DNA from: Pyrinomonadaceae bacterium
GTDB taxonomy: Bacteria > Acidobacteriota > Blastocatellia > Pyrinomonadales > Pyrinomonadaceae
Assembly (NCBI GenBank): GCA_013811945.1
Contig: JACCUI010000111.1
Location: 1 to 35,691, forward strand
DNA: 35,691 nucleotides
Direction of reading: 5' to 3'
Shown here piece after piece: positions 9,063-16,583 of this stretch. How positions within the stretch are numbered: position 1 is the first letter of the stretch; each line of letters begins with the position of its first letter. The notes beneath the pieces are model-generated. The model was not told the origin of the DNA. It saw only the letters and a program-made list of their open reading frames with translations, and ran no database searches. The position numbers and the translations under genes were made by a program.

Positions 9063-9102
9063 TTGGGTCCCTTCAGCATTACTAAACGCTCGTAAAGAAG
9101 AA

Positions 9103-9131
9103 GGGCTGAGACTCTCTAAGAATCTCAGCCC
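9103..9131. terminator. Bidirectional terminator between the nuclease gene and sufU
   Basis: GGGCTGAGA (9103-9111) and TCTCAGCCC (9123-9131) form a perfect nine-pair stem with an 11-base loop. The hairpin lies between two convergent genes, 41 bases after the nuclease stop and 34 bases after the sufU stop. On the minus strand it is followed by a T-rich TTCTTCTTT, so it most resembles an intrinsic terminator for the suf operon. Confidence 0.7.
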
Positions 9132-9164
9132 GTCGTGTGTATTAGTGGCGTTAGGAGGCCGGCG

Positions 9165-9614
9165 TTACTCAGTCGAAACCAGCTCCTGATTATTGAGCGC
9201 GGCATGCATGGTGTGCCAGGAGAGCGTAGCGCATTTCACGCGCACGGGAAACTCACGAACGCCCTCGAAGATCTTCAGGTTACCGAGACGTTCGGAAGCG
9301 TTATTTTCGTAATCTTCGCCCGTCACCATGCGATGAAAGTCACTAAAAAGCGCCTCCGCATCTCGCTTGGTTTTCCCTTTTACAGCCTGGGTCATCATGC
9401 TTGCGGCGGCCTTTGAAATCGCACAGCCGGAGCCTTCGAAACTGACCTCCTTCACGGCGTCATCTTCCAGGTTCAAATAGACAGTTAGTTGATCGCCGCA
9501 GAGTGGATTGTAACCCTCCGCTGAGTGATTCGCCGTCTCGAGCTTACGAAAGTTTCGCGGTTTCTTGTTGTGATCGAGGATCACCTGTTGGTATAGCTCG
9601 CTCAGTTCAGACAT
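9165..9614 (-). CDS. sufU: SufU/IscU-type Fe-S cluster scaffold or sulfur-transfer protein
   Basis: The 149-residue protein starts MSELSELYQQVILDHNKKP and has the three NifU/IscU cysteines: NPLCGDQ, GSGCAISKA and VKCATLSW. The serine-rich ISKAAASMMTQAVKGK stretch and an insertion between the second and third cysteines are features of SufU, which accepts sulfur from SufS in a zinc-dependent way. It is the last gene of the suf operon, 90 bases after sufS. The frame is open to 9677, but the extra 21 codons (with QIGNRKSAIGN) are translated intergenic repeat, so ATG 9614 is chosen. No strong ribosome binding site is present; the nearest purine run, GGAAA, comes from the repeat itself. Confidence 0.92.
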   Translation of the reverse strand: MSELSELYQQVILDHNKKPRNFRKLETANHSAEGYNPLCGDQLTVYLNLEDDAVKEVSFEGSGCAISKAAASMMTQAVKGKTKRDAEALFSDFHRMVTGEDYENNASERLGNLKIFEGVREFPVRVKCATLSWHTMHAALNNQELVSTE

Positions 9615-9618
9615 TTGC

Positions 9619-9703
9619 GCATTTCCGATTGCCGACTTCCGATTGCCAATTTGCTTCTTACCGGCACTAATCGGCAATTGGCAATTGGCAATTGGAAATC
9701 GGC
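9619..9703. repeat. Inverted repeat of CAATTGG/CGATTGC words in the sufS-sufU spacer
   Basis: The left arm (9619-9653) is built of CCGATTGCC-like words. The right arm (9669-9703) contains three consecutive CAATTGG words and is roughly complementary to the left arm. It fills nearly the whole spacer between the sufS stop and the sufU start and uses the same vocabulary as 541-665. It could fold into a stem in the suf mRNA and tune sufU expression. Confidence 0.8.
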
Positions 9704-9704
9704 A

Positions 9705-10970
9705 TTAGCTGAATATTTCGATAACCTTTTCAATTGTATTCGCCAGCACATCCACTTCTTCCCTGGTGTTATAGAAGGCGAACGAAGCACGCGCCGTCGC
9801 CGGAACATTGAATCGTTGCATCACCGGCTGCGCGCAATGATGGCCGGCTCTGACCGCAATCCCCTCTTGATCCAGGATGGTGCCAATGTCGTGCGGGTGA
9901 ATCTCATCAATCACGAAAGAGAGAACACACGCCTTTTCTCGCGCCGTGCCAATGATGCGAACACCTTCGATACCCGACAGCCGCTCGGTGGCGTAGCGCA
10001 ACAGCTCGTGCTCATATGCAGCTGCTTCCTGGCGGCCGATGCTGTTCAGATAGTCGATCGCCGCGCCCAGACCAATCTGCGAAGCGATGGCCGGAGTTCC
10101 CGCCTCAAACTTGTTGGGAAGGTCCGCGAAGGTCGTCTTCTCAAACGTCACAGTCTTGATCATGTCTCCGCCACCCTGAAAGGGATTCATTTGTTCGAGC
10201 AACCGAGCCTTGCCATAAACCACGCCACTTCCCGTCGGGGCAAACATCTTGTGGCCCGAAAATGCGTAGAAATCGCAGTCGAGATCCTGTACGTCCACGA
10301 CCATGTGCGGTGCGCTTTGCGCCCCGTCAATCAGTACCGGCACCCCATACTTGTGCGCGCTTTCAATCATCGCCTTGATGGGATTGATCGTTCCCAGCGC
10401 GTTTGAGACATGATTAACCGCAACCAGCTTCGTTCTTTCGTTTAAGAGCCCCTCATACTCGTCCAGCAGCAACTCACCGGCATCGTTCATCGGAATGACG
10501 CGCAAATGAGCACCTTTCTCCTCGCAGAGCATTTGCCAGGGGACGATGTTCGCGTGGTGTTCCATCGCGGAGATGATGATTTCATCCCCTGCCGAGATGA
10601 GTTTGCGGCCGTAACCGTGCATCACCAGGTTAATGCCTTCCGTCGCACCGCGCACAAAGATGCACTCCTTCGACTCACGTGCGTTGATGAAGCGTTTCAC
10701 CGTCTCGCGTGCGCCCTCGTAGGCAGTGGTCGCTTTCTGGCTTAGGTAGTGCACGCCTCGGTGGATGTTGGAATGTTCCTGCTCCAGATACATGCTGCCG
10801 CGTTCGATTACTACCTGGGGAACTTGTGAGGACGCTGCATTATCCAGGTAGACGAGCGGTTTGCCGTTAACTGTTTGTCGGAGCACTGGGAAATCCGCCC
10901 GAATGCGCTCGACGTCCCATGTGACAGCCTGCTCGTGCTTTTCAGTTAGTGATTTTTGGATTGTTGCCAT
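9705..10970 (-). CDS. sufS: SufS cysteine desulfurase
   Basis: The 421-residue PLP enzyme matches class II (SufS/CsdA) cysteine desulfurases. YLDNAASSQVP lies near the N terminus, SAMEHHANIVPWQ provides the cofactor-stacking histidine, DGAQSAPHMVVDVQ the PLP aspartate, and FYAFSGHKMFAPTGSGVVYG the Schiff-base lysine. IAVRAGHHCAQPVMQ carries the persulfide-forming cysteine on a short loop, as in SufS rather than NifS. It removes sulfur from cysteine and passes it to SufU for Fe-S assembly. The ATG at 10970 starts MATIQKSLTEKHEQ. It is separated from the upstream Uma2 gene by 117 bases with no clear terminator, so it is still likely in the suf transcript. Confidence 0.95.
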   Translation of the reverse strand: MATIQKSLTEKHEQAVTWDVERIRADFPVLRQTVNGKPLVYLDNAASSQVPQVVIERGSMYLEQEHSNIHRGVHYLSQKATTAYEGARETVKRFINARESKECIFVRGATEGINLVMHGYGRKLISAGDEIIISAMEHHANIVPWQMLCEEKGAHLRVIPMNDAGELLLDEYEGLLNERTKLVAVNHVSNALGTINPIKAMIESAHKYGVPVLIDGAQSAPHMVVDVQDLDCDFYAFSGHKMFAPTGSGVVYGKARLLEQMNPFQGGGDMIKTVTFEKTTFADLPNKFEAGTPAIASQIGLGAAIDYLNSIGRQEAAAYEHELLRYATERLSGIEGVRIIGTAREKACVLSFVIDEIHPHDIGTILDQEGIAVRAGHHCAQPVMQRFNVPATARASFAFYNTREEVDVLANTIEKVIEIFS

Positions 10971-11087
10971 ACGACAAACTTCAAGCCAGGGTAATCTGCG
11001 CCGGTTGCAACGAGCGCTGAGATGGAATTCGAAAGCAATCCTAATTCTTCGCGCGGTAGAGAATTCAGGTCTAGCCAGCTGCTGGTC

Positions 11088-11648
11088 TTATCCTTCAAAA
11101 ACCTGACTTACTAGACAGCTGAACGCCGGCAGCATCGGCGTCGTAAGCTGATCATTGTTCGCCACAGTAGTTACCAACATGAGCTGGCCCTGTTCCAGTT
11201 GGTAAACTTCAATCGTCTGCCGATACCGATCAACTACCCAATACTCCCGCACCCCGAACTTACTGTAAGCTTGACGCTTGACTGTTCTATCGCGACGCTC
11301 GTTCTCAACTCCCGGCGAGACGATCTCGATGACTAAATCAGGTGCACCGGTAACTTTTTCGCCCGACGCTATAGCCTCGACATGCTCATTGCTCACAAAA
11401 ATGATGTCCGGAATCGCGGCGTTGAAATCGTCAAAAATCACGCCCGGATTAGGCCATACCTTGGCAACAGGGTGTTCCTTCAGATGAAGTTCAAAGAGAA
11501 TCAACAAGTTGGTTAGGACTCGTTGGTGAGGTAGACCGGGTGCCCGTGACACGAATACTTCTCCCTCAAAGAGTTCGTAACGGTTATCATCATCTGGCAT
11601 TAAGTCCAGGTCAGCAACCTTTAGGATGGGATCGACTTTAGCGGACAA
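11088..11648 (-). CDS. Uma2-family PD-(D/E)XK endonuclease-like protein inside the suf operon
   Basis: The 186-residue protein has the Uma2 (DUF820) fold signature. DDDNRYELFEGEVFV comes first, then PDIIFVSNEHVEA with the metal-binding aspartate, then DLVIEIVSPGVENERRDR with the catalytic glutamate. The C-terminal part has KRQAYSKFGVREYWVVD, which includes the helix lysine and the conserved YW-VD. Start codon TTG 11648 is supported by GGAGG five bases upstream. The family is abundant in cyanobacteria, Acidobacteriota and Planctomycetes, often in many copies, and its biological role is not settled. Here it sits 18 bases after sufD and before sufS on the same strand, which suggests co-transcription. 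A link to Fe-S biogenesis is not established; simple insertion of a mobile accessory gene is equally possible. Confidence 0.85.
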   Translation of the reverse strand: MSAKVDPILKVADLDLMPDDDNRYELFEGEVFVSRAPGLPHQRVLTNLLILFELHLKEHPVAKVWPNPGVIFDDFNAAIPDIIFVSNEHVEAIASGEKVTGAPDLVIEIVSPGVENERRDRTVKRQAYSKFGVREYWVVDRYRQTIEVYQLEQGQLMLVTTVANNDQLTTPMLPAFSCLVSQVFEG

Positions 11649-11666
11649 CGTTACCTCCGCAATGCT

Positions 11667-13016
11667 TCATGCTTCCAGCCGCGCATTGATTCGATTCAAT
11701 ACCGCTTCATCAAGCTGGGCCCTTATCGAATCAACCTTTATCTTGCCAATCACTTCTTCTGCAAAACCGTAAGTCAGAAGATTCTTCGCCAGATCTGGAT
11801 GAATACCCCGAGTCTCAAGATAAAACAGCTCGTCTTCGCCTATCTGGCCGACGGCTGCGCCGTGAGCACATTTAACGTCATCGGCAAGAATCTCCAGCTG
11901 GGGCTTGGTATCAACGCGAGCTTCGTTTGAAAGCAGCAGGTTCTTGTTCGTCTGCATCGCGTCGGTTTTCTGCGCACCGTGCCGGACAAAGATCTTACCG
12001 TTGAAAACTGCGCGTGATTTACCGTCGAGAATTCCTTTGTAGAGCTGGTGGCTCGTGCAATACGGCTGCTGGTGATCGATGACAGAATGCGTATCTGTAT
12101 GTTGGTCCGAACCTACGACGTAGAGTCCGTCAACCCAGCATTCAGCACCTTCATTTGCCATTTTGACGTGGATGTCATGCCGCGAAAGCTGGGCGCCAAA
12201 GTTGATGGTAGTACTGTCGTAACTGCTGTTTGAACCCAGGTCGGCGCTGGTTGTGGCGACATGATAGGCGTCAACACTTTCACGCTGAACTTTGTATTGC
12301 TCCAGGCTCGCTCCGTCTTTCAACACGATCTCCACGACCGCGTTTGTGAAATATGCCGCATCGGTAGTGCTGGCGTAGCTCTCGATAACTGTCGCACGGC
12401 TGTTCTCTTCTGCAATGATAAGAAGGCGTGGAAAATTCGCCGGATCTGGCTCAGATGGATCGGTTATGAAGTTAAGGTGGAGCGGGAATTCGAGCTCGGT
12501 TTCTTTTCGAATCAAGATAAACGCACCGGAAGAGACAAACGCCGTGTTCAAAGCGGTGAAGGCGTTGGCGTTGTAATCAGCGCTGCGCGCCAGGTGCTCA
12601 CGAATAAGTTCCCCGTACTTCGCATCGGCAATAGCTTCAGCCAACTCGATCGCAACGACTCCGACCGGCAGGCCCGCTAATGAACTAAGATCATTGCGGA
12701 GAACCCCGTTTCGGAATATCAACTGGCTGGCTTGAGCTTCAATGTAACTAAACCTTGCCAACTCAGCCGAAGTCACCAGGGCATCAGCGTCGATGGATGG
12801 CAGCGTAGGCTTGAAGTTCAGCTTACTTATGGGCGCGACGTTGGTGTATTTCCATTCTTCCTCTTTCACGGAAGGAAAGCCCAACTGTTCAAACCGATCC
12901 ATCGCGCGCTCGCGCAACCGTCCAAACCACGCCGGGTCGCTCGCTGTCGTGCGTTGCTGGAGCTGCCGGAACGCCGCCTGATACTGGTTTTCCTCTTTTA
13001 CTATTTGAGACGCCAT
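11667..13016 (-). CDS. sufD: SufD, Fe-S cluster assembly scaffold subunit
   Basis: The 449-residue protein belongs to the SufB/SufD family. The N-terminal helical region has the WKYTN motif (EEEWKYTNVAPI), and the beta-helix core contains INFGAQLSRHDIHVKMANEG. Near the C terminus, DVKCAHGAAVGQIGEDELFY holds the conserved histidine that SufD contributes to the SufBD cluster interface. SufB2C2D complexes assemble clusters using ATP hydrolysis by SufC. The gene follows sufC with a 15-base gap and precedes the Uma2 gene by 18 bases, so tight co-transcription is expected. ATG 13016 lies just after an A-rich leader with a weak ribosome binding site. Confidence 0.94.
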   Translation of the reverse strand: MASQIVKEENQYQAAFRQLQQRTTASDPAWFGRLRERAMDRFEQLGFPSVKEEEWKYTNVAPISKLNFKPTLPSIDADALVTSAELARFSYIEAQASQLIFRNGVLRNDLSSLAGLPVGVVAIELAEAIADAKYGELIREHLARSADYNANAFTALNTAFVSSGAFILIRKETELEFPLHLNFITDPSEPDPANFPRLLIIAEENSRATVIESYASTTDAAYFTNAVVEIVLKDGASLEQYKVQRESVDAYHVATTSADLGSNSSYDSTTINFGAQLSRHDIHVKMANEGAECWVDGLYVVGSDQHTDTHSVIDHQQPYCTSHQLYKGILDGKSRAVFNGKIFVRHGAQKTDAMQTNKNLLLSNEARVDTKPQLEILADDVKCAHGAAVGQIGEDELFYLETRGIHPDLAKNLLTYGFAEEVIGKIKVDSIRAQLDEAVLNRINARLEA

Positions 13017-13031
13017 TTATTAAACACTTCT

Positions 13032-13811
13032 TTAAACTATCGGTGCCGCGCTGACCCCACCGCCGCCAACCGACGACGTAATCCAGTCGTACCCCTTCTC
13101 CTCCAGCTCCAGGGCAAGTTCCTTCCCGCCTTCCCGCGCGATGCGGCCGCCAGCAAGCACATGTACATAATGCGGCACAATGTAATTAAGTAAACGCTGG
13201 TAGTGAGTAACGAGAATCACTGCATTCTCAGAGTTGTGCAGTTGGTTGACGCCCCCGGCGACAACCCTCAGAGCGTCTATATCGAGACCAGAATCCGTTT
13301 CATCCAGAATCGCGAGCTTCGGCTCCAGCACAGCCATCTGCAAAATCTCGTTTCGTTTCTTCTCGCCTCCGGAGAATCCTTCGTTTACCGACCGGGTCAT
13401 GAAACTCGCGTCCATTTCAACTACCGTTGCCCGTTCTTTCAACAGGTCCTTAAACTCCAGTGGGTCCAATTCTTCTTCACCGAGATGCTTGCGCTTTTCG
13501 TTGTAAGCCAGCCGCAGAAACTGTGCATTGGAAACGCCGGGCACTTCGATTGGATACTGAAAAGCCATAAACACTCCTTCGCGAGCGCGCTCGTCGGGCG
13601 CCATCTCCAAAAGGTTCTTTCCTTCGTAGAGCACCTGCCCCTTCGTTACCTCGTAGGATGGATGGCCGGCCAGCACTTTGGCCAAAGTTGATTTCCCGGA
13701 ACCGTTCGGACCCATGATGGCGTGAATCTCACCCTTCTTAATTGTCAGATCAATGCCCTTCAGAATCCGGTTACCATCAATGCTTGCGTGTAAATCGCGA
13801 ATCTCTAACAT
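13032..13811 (-). CDS. sufC: SufC, ABC-type ATPase of the Suf complex
   Basis: The 259-residue ATPase begins [19 protein letters not shown] and has Walker [10 protein letters not shown], a Q-loop in [11 protein letters not shown], the degenerate signature [13 protein letters not shown] typical of SufC, Walker [15 protein letters not shown] and the H-loop histidine in LVTHYQRLL. It powers cluster assembly on SufBD. The open frame extends upstream to 13895, but this region encodes the translated spacer repeat. ATG 13811, with GGAG eleven bases upstream, gives the family's normal N terminus. The C-terminal tail has a short glycine run ([14 protein letters not shown]). Confidence 0.95.
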   Translation of the reverse strand: MLEIRDLHASIDGNRILKGIDLTIKKGEIHAIMGPNGSGKSTLAKVLAGHPSYEVTKGQVLYEGKNLLEMAPDERAREGVFMAFQYPIEVPGVSNAQFLRLAYNEKRKHLGEEELDPLEFKDLLKERATVVEMDASFMTRSVNEGFSGGEKKRNEILQMAVLEPKLAILDETDSGLDIDALRVVAGGVNQLHNSENAVILVTHYQRLLNYIVPHYVHVLAGGRIAREGGKELALELEEKGYDWITSSVGGGGVSAAPIV

Positions 13812-13842
13812 GAAATAATTTACTCCGTAAATTCTTCGGTCA

Positions 13843-13912
13843 CAGGTGTCGGGTGCCAAGTACCAGTGAAAGACGACTCTTCCGGCACCTGACACCCGAC
13901 ACCCGAAACCTG
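13843..13912. repeat. Inverted repeat of GTGTCGGGTGCC words in the sufB-sufC spacer
   Basis: The left arm CAGGTGTCGGGTGCC (13843-13857) is complementary in two registers to the right arm at 13884-13912, which holds GGCACCTGACACCCGACACC. The element fills most of the 104-base spacer between sufB and sufC and could form a G+C-rich stem in the suf transcript. Confidence 0.75.
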
Positions 13913-13915
13913 CTT

Positions 13916-15352
13916 TTATCCAACGCTACCCTCAAGCTTCATACCAAGCAGACGCTGAGCCTCGACCGCAAATTCCATCGGCAACTGCAGAAACACATCC
14001 TTGCAAAAGCCGTTAATGATCAAAGAGACCGCATCTTCCTGAGAGATACCGCGCTGTTGCAGATAGAACAATTGTTCCTCGCTGATTTTCGAAGTGGAGG
14101 CTTCATGCTCCACCGCCGAAGAGTTGTTCATAACCTCGATGTAGGGGAAGGTATTTGCACCGCTGTTTGAACCAATCAGCATCGAGTCGCACTGGGTGTA
14201 ATTGCGCGAGTTCTCAGCCATGGGCATGACCTTCACCAGGCCGCGATAACTATTATTCGATTTGCCGGCGGCAATACCTTTCGAGATGATCGTCGAGCGC
14301 GTGTTCCTGCCGAGATGAATCATCTTCGTTCCCGTGTCGGCCTGCTGTGCGTGATTCGTCAACGCCACTGAGTAGAACTCGCCGATTGAGTTGTCTCCCA
14401 GCAGAATGCACGACGGATACTTCCAGGTAATCGCCGAACCCGTCTCAACCTGCGTCCAGGAGATCTTGGAATTGTTACCCGCGCACTTGCCCCGCTTGGT
14501 GACAAAGTTGTAAATCCCACCGCGACCTTCTTCGTCACCGGCGTACCAGTTTTGCACTGTTGAGTATTTTATTTGCGCGTCGTCTAAGGCGACGAGCTCA
14601 ACCACCGCGGCATGCAGCTGGTTCTTATCAAACTTGGGCGCCGTGCATCCTTCGAGATACGAAACGTAAGAGCCCTCCTCGGCGATGATCAGAGTTCTTT
14701 CAAACTGGCCGGATTCTGAATTGTTAATCCGGAAATAAGTCGAGAGCTCCATCGGACAACGAACGCCCTTAGGGATGAAACAGAACGAACCATCGGAAAA
14801 CACAGCGCTGTTAAGTGCGGCGAAGAAGTTGTCGTTCGTTGGCACCACCAAGCCCAGGTACTTGCGAACCAAATCCGGGTATTCGCGGATAGCCTCGCTG
14901 AAGGAGCAGAAGATTACGCCATGCTTCTTCAGCTTCTCTTTGTAAGTTGTGGCTACTGAAACCGAATCAAAAACAGCGTCGACGGCAACGCCGGCGAGTT
15001 GCTTTTGCTCGGTTAATGGAATGCCAAGCTTCTCAAACGTTTTCAACAGTTCCGGATCAACTTCATCCAGACTAGCTTTCATGGCCTTCTGCTTAGGAGC
15101 GCTATAATAAATCATGTCCTGATAGTCGATCTCAGGATAAGTAAGGTTGGGCCAGTGCTTAGGCTCGGTCATGGTTAACCAGTGCCGATAAGCCTTTAAG
15201 CGAAACTCCAACATCCACTCCGGCTCGTCTTTCTTGGCCGAAATGAGCCGGACGGTCTCCTCGGAGAGTCCCCGGGGAATGGTGTCGGACTCAATTTCGG
15301 TTACGAAACCGTACTTGTATTCCTGGCTGACCAGGTTTTCTGCTGTGCTCAT
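13916..15352 (-). CDS. sufB: SufB, Fe-S cluster scaffold subunit
   Basis: The 478-residue protein is a full-length SufB. Landmarks include [12 protein letters not shown] and [18 protein letters not shown] near the N terminus, [36 protein letters not shown] and YLEGCTAP. Near the C terminus [19 protein letters not shown] holds the cysteine thought to ligate or nucleate the cluster, followed by [19 protein letters not shown]. It is the first structural gene after the Rrf2 regulator, with a 46-base gap, and is followed by sufC. Conservation is strong throughout and no disruption is seen. Confidence 0.96.
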   Translation of the reverse strand: MSTAENLVSQEYKYGFVTEIESDTIPRGLSEETVRLISAKKDEPEWMLEFRLKAYRHWLTMTEPKHWPNLTYPEIDYQDMIYYSAPKQKAMKASLDEVDPELLKTFEKLGIPLTEQKQLAGVAVDAVFDSVSVATTYKEKLKKHGVIFCSFSEAIREYPDLVRKYLGLVVPTNDNFFAALNSAVFSDGSFCFIPKGVRCPMELSTYFRINNSESGQFERTLIIAEEGSYVSYLEGCTAPKFDKNQLHAAVVELVALDDAQIKYSTVQNWYAGDEEGRGGIYNFVTKRGKCAGNNSKISWTQVETGSAITWKYPSCILLGDNSIGEFYSVALTNHAQQADTGTKMIHLGRNTRSTIISKGIAAGKSNNSYRGLVKVMPMAENSRNYTQCDSMLIGSNSGANTFPYIEVMNNSSAVEHEASTSKISEEQLFYLQQRGISQEDAVSLIINGFCKDVFLQLPMEFAVEAQRLLGMKLEGSVG

Positions 15353-15398
15353 CTTGTTTTAAATATCATGCCTTCCAAGAATTCTTTGCCCGGTGCTC

Positions 15399-15878
15399 TC
15401 AGGCTCTTTGTTCCGTCCGCTGCTTGGTAATCTGAATCTGGTGCAGCGTCGCATCCACGTTAGCCTCCGTGTCCAGCAACTGAGACAACGTAATTCCAGC
15501 CAATGCATTGGCAACGATCTGGTGGAGCTCGACAATCACCGGTCGTATTCCGCAATCGCCAGTATGGACGCACGCGTCTAATACACCTGCGTAGCTCTTG
15601 CAGTGTGAGTCAACCCGCTCCCCGTCAAGCACGCTAATTACCTGGTTCAGATGGATTTCGGAAGTCGGCCGAGCAAGGTGGTAGCCGCCCTTAATCCCCC
15701 GCTGCGATTGCACAAGTCCAGCTTTATTCAGAATCCACATCAGCTTCCCAGCGTTTGCGACCGAGATGCCTTCACGACCAGCAATCTGAGACAAAGTTAG
15801 CGTCTCGCCCGTTGCCTGGGCTCGCGCAAGCTGCAGCAAGCAACGCAGTCCAAATTCCTCTTGTGCCGATATCTTCAT
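15399..15878 (-). CDS. Rrf2-family Fe-S-responsive transcriptional regulator of the suf operon
   Basis: The 159-residue protein has an N-terminal winged helix (MKISAQEEFGLRCLLQLA, then SQIAGREGISVANAGKLM as the recognition region and KGGYHLARP as the wing). A cysteine cluster, SHC-x9-C-x5-C (DSHCKSY to HTGDCGI, about residues 91-107), follows. This resembles the three cluster-binding cysteines of IscR-type regulators, though the first spacing is longer than the C-x5-C-x5-C of E. coli IscR. The C-terminal helix (IVANALAGITLSQLL) fits the family dimerisation helix. As the first gene of the suf operon, with a palindrome over the promoter, it most likely represses the operon when holding a cluster. 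There is no clear ribosome binding site before ATG 15878. Confidence 0.92.
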   Translation of the reverse strand: MKISAQEEFGLRCLLQLARAQATGETLTLSQIAGREGISVANAGKLMWILNKAGLVQSQRGIKGGYHLARPTSEIHLNQVISVLDGERVDSHCKSYAGVLDACVHTGDCGIRPVIVELHQIVANALAGITLSQLLDTEANVDATLHQIQITKQRTEQRA

Positions 15879-15970
15879 TCGAGTTGTTAATTCAGCCTTG
15901 GCTTCGTCTTCAGCTGGCTAATGCCGTACTACTGCGCCCCCCGCACCCCATGATTGTCGTTCCGGGGCAA

Positions 15971-15999
15971 GTCTATCTAAACCTTACTTTAAAGTCAAC
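15971..15999 (-). promoter_or_regulatory. Predicted sigma-70 promoter of the rrf2-suf operon
   Basis: On the minus strand TTGACT (15999-15994) and TAGACT (15976-15971) are separated by exactly 17 bases. The -35 matches five of six consensus bases and the -10 four of six. Transcription would begin near 15964, leaving an untranslated leader of about 85 bases before the rrf2 ATG at 15878. Confidence 0.65.
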
Positions 16000-16009
16000 T
16001 TTAGTAAGC
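15984..16009. promoter_or_regulatory. Imperfect palindrome over the suf promoter -35 region, candidate Rrf2 operator
   Basis: The half-sites are CTTACTTTAAAGT (15984-15996) and ACTTTAGTAAG (15999-16009). The outer CTTACT/AGTAAG and the inner AAAGT/ACTTT are complementary, with two extra bases in one arm. The site covers the -35 hexamer and part of the spacer, where a repressor would block polymerase. Binding by the adjacent Rrf2 protein is inferred. Confidence 0.6.
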
Positions 16010-16106
16010 TGCTGTCCACCAACCGGATATGGGCATTTTGAGGAGGTTTGTTTACGACACGTAGCGTCGAGGTAAGTTTAGCCCGGTCTCTCAGAGGCTG
16101 GATGCA

Positions 16107-16139
16107 TAATTTGCAGTCACACACGGTAATTTGCAGTCA
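16107..16139. repeat. Direct repeat TAATTTGCAGTCA, two copies
   Basis: TAATTTGCAGTCA occurs at 16107-16119 and again at 16127-16139. The second copy lies in the left terminal repeat of the MITE-like element, and the first lies just outside it. This may mark a duplicated or partly deleted element end. Confidence 0.75.
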
Positions 16140-16540
16140 GGAAGGTGGGACCCTGTCCCCGCCTCAACGTTAAGACCCACTCGGCACGGGACGGAGACTC
16201 AGGTTTGACGAATTGCGAGCCAGGAAATGAGCACCTTTGGCTGGTGAAATGAACTTGAGTTCTAGAGTAGCCAATGGATCCAAGCACAGCCCAGCACGAG
16301 CTCACTCAATCCACAGAACCATTTGCGGTAGCCAATGGATCCCAGCACTCAGCCCAGCACAAGTCATCCGCAGAATCATGGTGGCAGAAATCAGTGCAGT
16401 GGGTTTCAGCTCGTGTTGAGTGCTGGGATCCATTGGCTACCGCAAATGGTTCTGTGGGTTGGGTGGCTCCGGCTCTAGGCGATTTTTGTTTCACGTAAGA
16501 AGCGGGTACAGGGTCCGCATTCCTGACTGCAATTTACCGG
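16124..16540. mobile_element. MITE-like non-autonomous element with terminal inverted repeats and a long internal palindrome
   Basis: The ends at 16124-16165 and 16498-16540 are inverted copies of about 42 bases. They share GGTAA, TTGCAGTCAGGAA, GACCCTGT and CCCGC, with scattered mismatches. Inside is a perfect inverted repeat of 41 bases (16311-16351 against 16417-16457, starting CCACAGAACCATTTGCGG) with a 65-base spacer. A third partial copy of the TAGCCAATGGATCC core lies at 16268. No protein of convincing quality is encoded. The element fills the 500-base spacer between the TonB-domain gene and the suf promoter, leaving the promoter intact. It looks like a small transposon derivative mobilised in trans, but the matching transposase is not in this window. 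Confidence 0.75.
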
Positions 16541-16583
16541 AGCTTGTGCAGTGCTCGTCTTGGCTTGGGCACTTGTAGGCATG

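Noticed and set aside
9615..10406. 263-codon plus-strand open frame over sufS
   Set aside because: It is antisense to a strongly conserved SufS, contains no recognisable domain, and its first part is translated spacer repeat.
16237..16498. Short open frames inside the MITE-like element
   Set aside because: They arise from both orientations of the same palindrome (repeated ANGS words), so they are not independent genes.
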